Source: Methanomassiliicoccus sp. (GTDB taxonomy: Archaea; Thermoplasmatota; Thermoplasmata; Methanomassiliicoccales; Methanomassiliicoccaceae). Taken from it: 64,000 bases of DNA. Position numbers and translations under genes: made by a program. The stretch's first letter is position 1; every line of letters starts with the position of its first letter. Positions 59,871 through 64,000 of the stretch are shown piece after piece. The stretch covers positions 1 to 64,000 of the forward strand of contig JAEILR010000007.1 in assembly GCA_016109435.1 (NCBI GenBank). Reading direction: 5' to 3'. Below the pieces are notes generated by a model. It was not told the origin of the DNA. It was given only the letters and a program-made list of their open reading frames with translations, and did no database searches.

Positions 59871-60668
59871 TTGACCAAGGAGATGTTGGATCTAAAGAGC
59901 GTCAATTATGACCGGGTTTTGAGGCGTTACGACATCCAGATGGAATCCAAGGAGAGCCCGGAAGATCTGGCGGCCAGGATGGTCCCCGATGATCCGCTCC
60001 TCAAGAGGGTGGCCGAGGACGTGGTGTTCATGAGATACAAGTCGGTGAACGATGACGTGAACGCCGCCATGAAGGGGTACACGCCCGAGGACGTCATCGA
60101 AAAGGGCCTGATCCGGGGCATGGACATCGTCGGTGAGCTGTACGGGAGGGGCATCTACTTCCTCCCCCATGTCATGGTCGCCGCTGACGCGATGGACAAG
60201 GGCGTCAAGATCTGCGAGCAGAGGATCAAGGGGATCAGGGAGACCAGGGGAAAAGTGGTCATGCATGTCGCCGAGGGGGACCCCCACGACATCGGCAAGA
60301 ACATCGCCGCGGTGCTGCTGAAGTCCAACGGGTTCACCGTGATCGATATGGGCAGGGATGTGCCCATCGATGATGTGGTCCAGACCGTCGAGAGGGAGAA
60401 GCCCAACATGGTCACCGGGACCGCCCTGATGACCACTACCATGTCCGCGTTCCCCAAGATCGCCGAGAAGCTCCAGAAGAGGAACATCAACATCCCCTTC
60501 ATCTGCGGAGGCGGGGCGGTCAACCGGGCGTACGTGGAATCGTACCCCATGGGCGTCTTCGTGGCCAAGGCCATCCAGGGACCGCTGATGGCCAACAAGG
60601 CCATGGAAGGCTGGGACTGGCGGAAGCTCAGGGACAACTGGGATAAGCTGACATCGGTCAAGGATTGA
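59871..60668 (+). CDS. mtaC: Methanol-specific corrinoid protein MtaC
   Basis: I start at the TTG at 59871 since GGAGG is 6 nt upstream; an ATG four codons in has no space for its own site. The 265-residue protein has an N-terminal helical cap (residues about 20-125) and a B12-binding domain with the cobalt-ligand motif HVAEGDPHDIGKNI near 133 (D-x-H-x-x-G), then DMGRDVPIDDVV and GTALMTTTMSAF near 185. It carries the methyl group on cobalt between MtaB and the CoM methyltransferase. mtaB follows by 12 nt. The sequence aligns well by eye with Methanosarcina MtaC. Confidence 0.95.
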   Translation: MTKEMLDLKSVNYDRVLRRYDIQMESKESPEDLAARMVPDDPLLKRVAEDVVFMRYKSVNDDVNAAMKGYTPEDVIEKGLIRGMDIVGELYGRGIYFLPHVMVAADAMDKGVKICEQRIKGIRETRGKVVMHVAEGDPHDIGKNIAAVLLKSNGFTVIDMGRDVPIDDVVQTVEREKPNMVTGTALMTTTMSAFPKIAEKLQKRNINIPFICGGGAVNRAYVESYPMGVFVAKAIQGPLMANKAMEGWDWRKLRDNWDKLTSVKD

Positions 60669-60680
60669 GGGGGAAGTCGA

Positions 60681-62084
60681 ATGGCAATGAGAAGGTACAC
60701 GAGGATGGAGTACGGCTCCCCTGATGAGATGGTGTTCGGAGAGGCGAGGTACCCGGTGTCCTATGGTCTGGGTCAGACGGTGGGAGCCGGGGTGGTCGTC
60801 CCCGAGATCAACTTCGCTCCCCGTCCGGGGGCGGAGAAGAGCCCCGAGTCCCTGAGAAGGGAGTACGTGGACTACATCACCAGGGACATCCTGGACCGGG
60901 CCGTGACCCTGGGGTTCCCCGCCGTCCAGCTGGAGAACGAACACATCTTCCAGATGGTGAACGAGCCCCAGAAGTATGAGAAGCCCGTGGTCGCCGGGCA
61001 GAAGGAGCTGATGCAGAAATACCATGATGAGCACGGCATCGCCCTTTCCATCCGGCACACGGTGGCCGACCCCCGGCTGGCCGAGGAGGGCCTGCGGCCG
61101 GGCATGGACGCCAAGCACTATTATCCGGAGAAATGCATCGAATCCCTGGAGGTGGCGGCGGAGAACGGTGCGGACCTGCTGTCGATCGAGTCGACCGGGG
61201 GGAAGGAGGTCGCTGACTACGCCATCTTAAGACAGGATATCCGCGGATGGCTGTTCGGCGTCGGTTACCTCGGGTCCATCGACATGGCCTGGTTGTGGCC
61301 CCAGATCGTGGACATCGCCAAGAAGAACAAGGTCCGCGCGGGGGGCGACACCAACTGCGCCGGGGCGAACACCTCCATGTTCCTCGCCGGCGGATACCTG
61401 GACCGGGACATCCCCCGGACCTTCGCCGCCGTGACCAGGGCCATCGCTTCCGCCCGGACGCTGGTGGCCTGGGAGTGCGGTGCCACCGGCCCGGACAAGG
61501 ACTGCGGCTACGAGGGGCCGATCGTCAAGGCCATCGCCGGCAAGCCGACCTCTCAGGAGGGCAAGAACTCCCAGTGCGCCCATCCCGACCTGATGGGCAA
61601 CCTCATCGCCCAGGTCTGCGACCTGTGGTCCAACGAGTCGGTGGAGTACCATCCCGAGTTCGGCGGCTCGTCCGTACAGTGCTGGCTGGGGTCGATCGGC
61701 TACGAGGCCGCGCTGATGAACATGGCCAAGCAGCTTAAGCAGGACAAGCTGCTGCGCGACCTGTACATGGCCACCGACCGCTACCGGAGCCCGGAGGCGT
61801 TCATACTGGCCTACGACAACGCGTATAAGATCGGGCAGGCCATCACCGAGAACGGGAACAATATCTATCTCCGGGCCAAGGCCGCCGGCATGACCGCCGC
61901 CAGACTGATCGAGGACGAGAGCAAGGCGGGGAAGCTGAGGCTGTCCAAGCACGAGCAGGACATGCTGAGGAAGATCATCACCGACCTCTCGGCGCTGCCG
62001 GACGAGGAGTCCCGGTTCCTCGACCACTGCCTCAAGACCTACAGCCACGTGCCCATGTTCAACCCCAGGAACTACGACCTCTAG
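60681..62084 (+). CDS. mtaB: Methanol:corrinoid methyltransferase MtaB
   Basis: A 467-residue MtaB of normal length, ATG preceded by GAGGGGG. Conserved segments include LLSIESTGGKEVADYA near residue 172 (zinc Glu), GGDTNCAGANTSMFLAGGY near 220 (zinc Cys) and QCAHPDLMGNLIAQVCD near 298. It activates methanol at zinc and methylates the cob(I)alamin of MtaC, the entry step of methanol methanogenesis. It ends in TAG after NPRNYDL, followed by a hairpin shared with the convergent ramA. An adjacent mtaA is absent. Confidence 0.95.
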   Translation: MAMRRYTRMEYGSPDEMVFGEARYPVSYGLGQTVGAGVVVPEINFAPRPGAEKSPESLRREYVDYITRDILDRAVTLGFPAVQLENEHIFQMVNEPQKYEKPVVAGQKELMQKYHDEHGIALSIRHTVADPRLAEEGLRPGMDAKHYYPEKCIESLEVAAENGADLLSIESTGGKEVADYAILRQDIRGWLFGVGYLGSIDMAWLWPQIVDIAKKNKVRAGGDTNCAGANTSMFLAGGYLDRDIPRTFAAVTRAIASARTLVAWECGATGPDKDCGYEGPIVKAIAGKPTSQEGKNSQCAHPDLMGNLIAQVCDLWSNESVEYHPEFGGSSVQCWLGSIGYEAALMNMAKQLKQDKLLRDLYMATDRYRSPEAFILAYDNAYKIGQAITENGNNIYLRAKAAGMTAARLIEDESKAGKLRLSKHEQDMLRKIITDLSALPDEESRFLDHCLKTYSHVPMFNPRNYDL

Positions 62085-62116
62085 GGGCGCGGTCGAACCT
62101 TTTACTCCGTCCCCCG

Positions 62117-62134
62117 ACGGAGCGTCCGCTCCGT
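62117..62134. terminator. Hairpin between convergent mtaB and ramA
   Basis: ACGGAGCG and CGCTCCGT form a perfect 8-bp stem with a 2-nt loop, 33 nt after the mtaB stop. AT-rich DNA (CAATATATTATAAAAG) follows on the plus strand. It may terminate transcripts from both sides. Confidence 0.6.
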
Positions 62135-62195
62135 GGAGATCAATATATTATAAAAGAACAGAAAGGGAGGGGGCGCCCCCTCGTTGGCCCGGCGA

Positions 62196-63830
62196 TCACT
62201 TGTTGATGAGGCTCTTCTGCAGTTCCTTGAACCGGAAGACCTTCTCCGGGCATATGCGCTCGCATCGCATGCACGCGGTGCCGTTGCACAGGTCCGAGGC
62301 GACCTCGATCTCGAAGCCGCTCGTCCCGCCCTGGTGGATCTTGATGGCGTTCTCCGGGCACTCGTTGAGGCAGGCCTCGCAGCCGGTGCAGCCTTCGAAG
62401 CTTCCGCGGACAAAGATGCCGATGTCCCTCAGCACCCTCAGTCCCTTGTAGCCAAGGTCGGGGATGTCCCTCAGGACGGTGCGGGTGATCTTGGCCTCCT
62501 TGATCTGGGTCGGGAGGGGCTGGATATCGGCGAACTCCAGCATCATGTTGTAGGTCTCCATGGGCATCCCCTCGGTCCAATATGCCAGCTCCTGAACGAA
62601 CACCTTCTCGAACACCTTGTCGGTGGCGAACATCACGTGGTTGGCGCGGATCGACGCCGCCAGGGCCTGCAGCTCGTCCAGCATCTGGGGTTCCCGCACC
62701 ATGTCCAGGGCCATGGCCAGCGAGGTGTTCCCGAACTGGAAGATCTGGCCGCAGGACGGGGGCAGGAGACCGACCCGCTGGGCCTTCCTGGCGTCAACAT
62801 AGGTGCCCGACGCCCCGCTCATGTACATGATGTCCAGCTCGTCGAACTTCAGGCCTGCGTGTTCCAGCAGGGTGAAGTGACCGGCCCTCATGGCCCCGAA
62901 GGTCTTGGTGGCCTCGTTGACGTCGTGCTCGGTCAGCACGATGCCGTCCTGCAGGTGTATGGAGCCGTCGATGGTGTCGAGGTGGGGCAGCTTGATCAGG
63001 TTGTTGCTGAGGCCCTCGGCGATGGCGGCGATGACGCCGGTGCCGGTGATGCCCACGGCCTTCCCGTGCATCATCCCCGTTTCCACGGCGTGACCGGTGT
63101 TGGGGTTGACCAGGTCGCCCTCCTGGGCCAGGATGGCGTCGTCCAGGACGGTGCACCGCCAGTCCATATCGGCGTTGACGTCGCTGATGGCCCCGGGGGC
63201 CGCGAGCATCCCGGCCTTGATGTGCTGTCCCTCAATGGCCGGACCGGCGGCGGCCGAACCGGTGATGATCTCATCACCCACTTTGAGGGCCATCTCCGCG
63301 TTGGTCCCGTAATCGGTCACCAGCACGTTCTCCTTGCGGTCCAGCAGGCCGGTCTGGTACATCATGGCCAAGGCGTCCGCGCCGATTTCGTGCTTGATCG
63401 CCGGAGGGATCATCAGCTCGGCGCTGTCCGGGAGCTCGAGGCCCAGGTCCGATGCCGGTATGACCCTCGCGTCCCTCTTCTGGTGCTCCACTCCCTTCGA
63501 CCTCAGGGTCTTCTCCCCCACGAACGCCAGGTCCCGGACCTCGATGTTCTGGAACATGGAGAGCTGGATGGGGTTGCCGCATATGGCGACCCTCTCGACC
63601 TTCTTCAGGTCGATGTCCAGCATGTTCATGAGCTTGTTCGATGTGTCAATGAGCAGCTTGTGGGCCAGGGTCCGGTCGACCTCGATGCAGAAGGTCAGGT
63701 GGTCCATCACGTTAGCCCCCGGCACAGGATGACGCATGGTGATGGCCGTGGAGATGATCTTCTTGGAGGCCAGGTCCACCGCGTGCATCCTTGTCCCGCT
63801 TGTCCCTACGTCTATTGCGATTCCGTACAT
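62196..63830 (-). CDS. ramA: RamA-like corrinoid protein reductive activase
   Basis: A 544-residue protein. The N-terminus has an ASKHA-type phosphate loop (IAIDVGTSGTRMHAVDL, residues 5-20). The middle has VLVTDYGTNAEMAL near 170 and GMMHGKAVGITGTGVIA near 252. The C-terminus carries two [4Fe-4S] sites: CTGCEACLNECPENAI near 478 and CNGTACMRCERICPEKVF near 513. RamA uses ATP to return inactive Co(II) corrinoid to Co(I) in methyltransferase corrinoid proteins. Its position opposite mtaCB fits activation of MtaC. A gene encoding a His-rich protein lies 9 nt upstream on the same strand, and AGGTGA precedes the ATG. Confidence 0.95.
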   Translation of the reverse strand: MYGIAIDVGTSGTRMHAVDLASKKIISTAITMRHPVPGANVMDHLTFCIEVDRTLAHKLLIDTSNKLMNMLDIDLKKVERVAICGNPIQLSMFQNIEVRDLAFVGEKTLRSKGVEHQKRDARVIPASDLGLELPDSAELMIPPAIKHEIGADALAMMYQTGLLDRKENVLVTDYGTNAEMALKVGDEIITGSAAAGPAIEGQHIKAGMLAAPGAISDVNADMDWRCTVLDDAILAQEGDLVNPNTGHAVETGMMHGKAVGITGTGVIAAIAEGLSNNLIKLPHLDTIDGSIHLQDGIVLTEHDVNEATKTFGAMRAGHFTLLEHAGLKFDELDIMYMSGASGTYVDARKAQRVGLLPPSCGQIFQFGNTSLAMALDMVREPQMLDELQALAASIRANHVMFATDKVFEKVFVQELAYWTEGMPMETYNMMLEFADIQPLPTQIKEAKITRTVLRDIPDLGYKGLRVLRDIGIFVRGSFEGCTGCEACLNECPENAIKIHQGGTSGFEIEVASDLCNGTACMRCERICPEKVFRFKELQKSLINK

Positions 63831-63839
63831 CTTTTCACC

Positions 63840-64000
63840 TCAGTGATGCTCGTGATCGTGATCATGGCCATGGTCATGCTCGTGCTCCTCGATCTCCAGC
63901 CCCAGCCGGTCCTCGAGGGCCTCCAGGCAATCTTCCATTATGTCCTCCACCTCTTCGTCGTCCAGTCCGACCAGGGCGGCCATGAACTTCAGCTCGCCCT
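63840..64000 (-). CDS. C-terminal part of a His-rich protein upstream of ramA (partial)
   Basis: The start lies beyond the right edge; 52 codons and the TGA are visible. An acidic helical segment (FMAALVGLDDEEVEDIMED) leads to a tail of alternating His, Asp and Glu (EHEHDHGHDHDHEHH). Such tails bind Ni, Co or Zn. The gene is 9 nt upstream of ramA and surely in the same operon. A metal or cobalamin-related accessory role is inference only; the family cannot be told from this fragment. Confidence 0.75.
   Translation of the reverse strand, partial: GELKFMAALVGLDDEEVEDIMEDCLEALEDRLGLEIEEHEHDHGHDHDHEHH

Noticed and set aside
62082-62150. mtaB TAG as a pyrrolysine codon
   Set aside because: The protein is full length for MtaB at this TAG, and read-through would run into the terminator hairpin, so I take it as a true stop.
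1-64000. CRISPR arrays, insertion sequences, rRNA and tRNA genes
   Set aside because: I looked for regularly spaced direct repeats, transposase motifs, conserved rRNA blocks and tRNA cloverleafs and saw none. A software scan could still find a diverged tRNA.

Overview
The window is 64 kb of GC-rich archaeal DNA. Archaeal markers are a geranylgeranylglyceryl phosphate synthase/UbiA prenyltransferase pair for ether lipids, RadA, an archaeal CCA-adding enzyme, a THUMP-type tRNA methyltransferase and many TATA boxes about 25-35 nt upstream of starts. An mtaC-mtaB methanol methyltransferase pair with a RamA-like corrinoid reactivase points to a methylotrophic methanogen. Together with high GC, zinc-ribbon membrane proteins and a MEDS sensor, this fits a Methanomassiliicoccales (Thermoplasmata) relative; that placement is inference.

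Left part (1-19 kb): two related membrane proteins with transglutaminase-like domains (1-1164, 6246-7214) flank a zinc-ribbon protein and a 1324-residue fusion of a beta-phosphoglucomutase-like HAD, a trehalose-6-phosphate phosphatase and a GH65 phosphorylase. A SnoaL-like protein, a PKD-repeat surface protein and a very large nuclease-helicase follow. Then come an F420-dependent NADP reductase, a CODH maturation ATPase (CooC) and a stand-alone CO dehydrogenase (CooS). A small membrane zinc-ribbon protein, a nitroreductase and a beta-sandwich protein with an in-frame UAA end this part.

Middle part (19.5-40 kb): a CPA2 antiporter, several regulators (Bat-type HTH, winged helix, TetR), small redox proteins, an adenylate-forming enzyme and an M32 carboxypeptidase. 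A minus-strand block holds a VOR-type 2-oxoacid:ferredoxin oxidoreductase (ferredoxin, alpha, fused beta-gamma), followed by an XRE-cupin regulator, an acyl-CoA synthetase and an alpha/beta hydrolase. Flavin reductase, MsrB, a HAD phosphatase and an MBL-rhodanese protein follow.

Right part (40-64 kb): an AT-rich promoter with a perfect 11-bp inverted repeat precedes a UroD-family methyltransferase, a small zinc-ribbon partner and a Tes/TrsS-like radical SAM protein. A DUF169 protein lies divergent from a 1577-residue MEDS/PAS/coiled-coil/receiver protein that has a histidine-kinase dimerisation motif but no visible ATPase. Housekeeping genes (pdxT, lipid synthases, site-2 protease, tRNA methyltransferase, radA, cca) lead to mtaCB with a long leader, convergent with ramA and a partial His-rich protein.

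As a system, methanol enters through MtaB/MtaC with RamA keeping the corrinoid active. CooS, VOR and F420/NADP reductase would supply or balance reduced ferredoxin and F420. The methyl-CoM-forming partner (MtaA) is not beside mtaCB; the 40.4-kb UroD-family protein shares its fold but is divergent.
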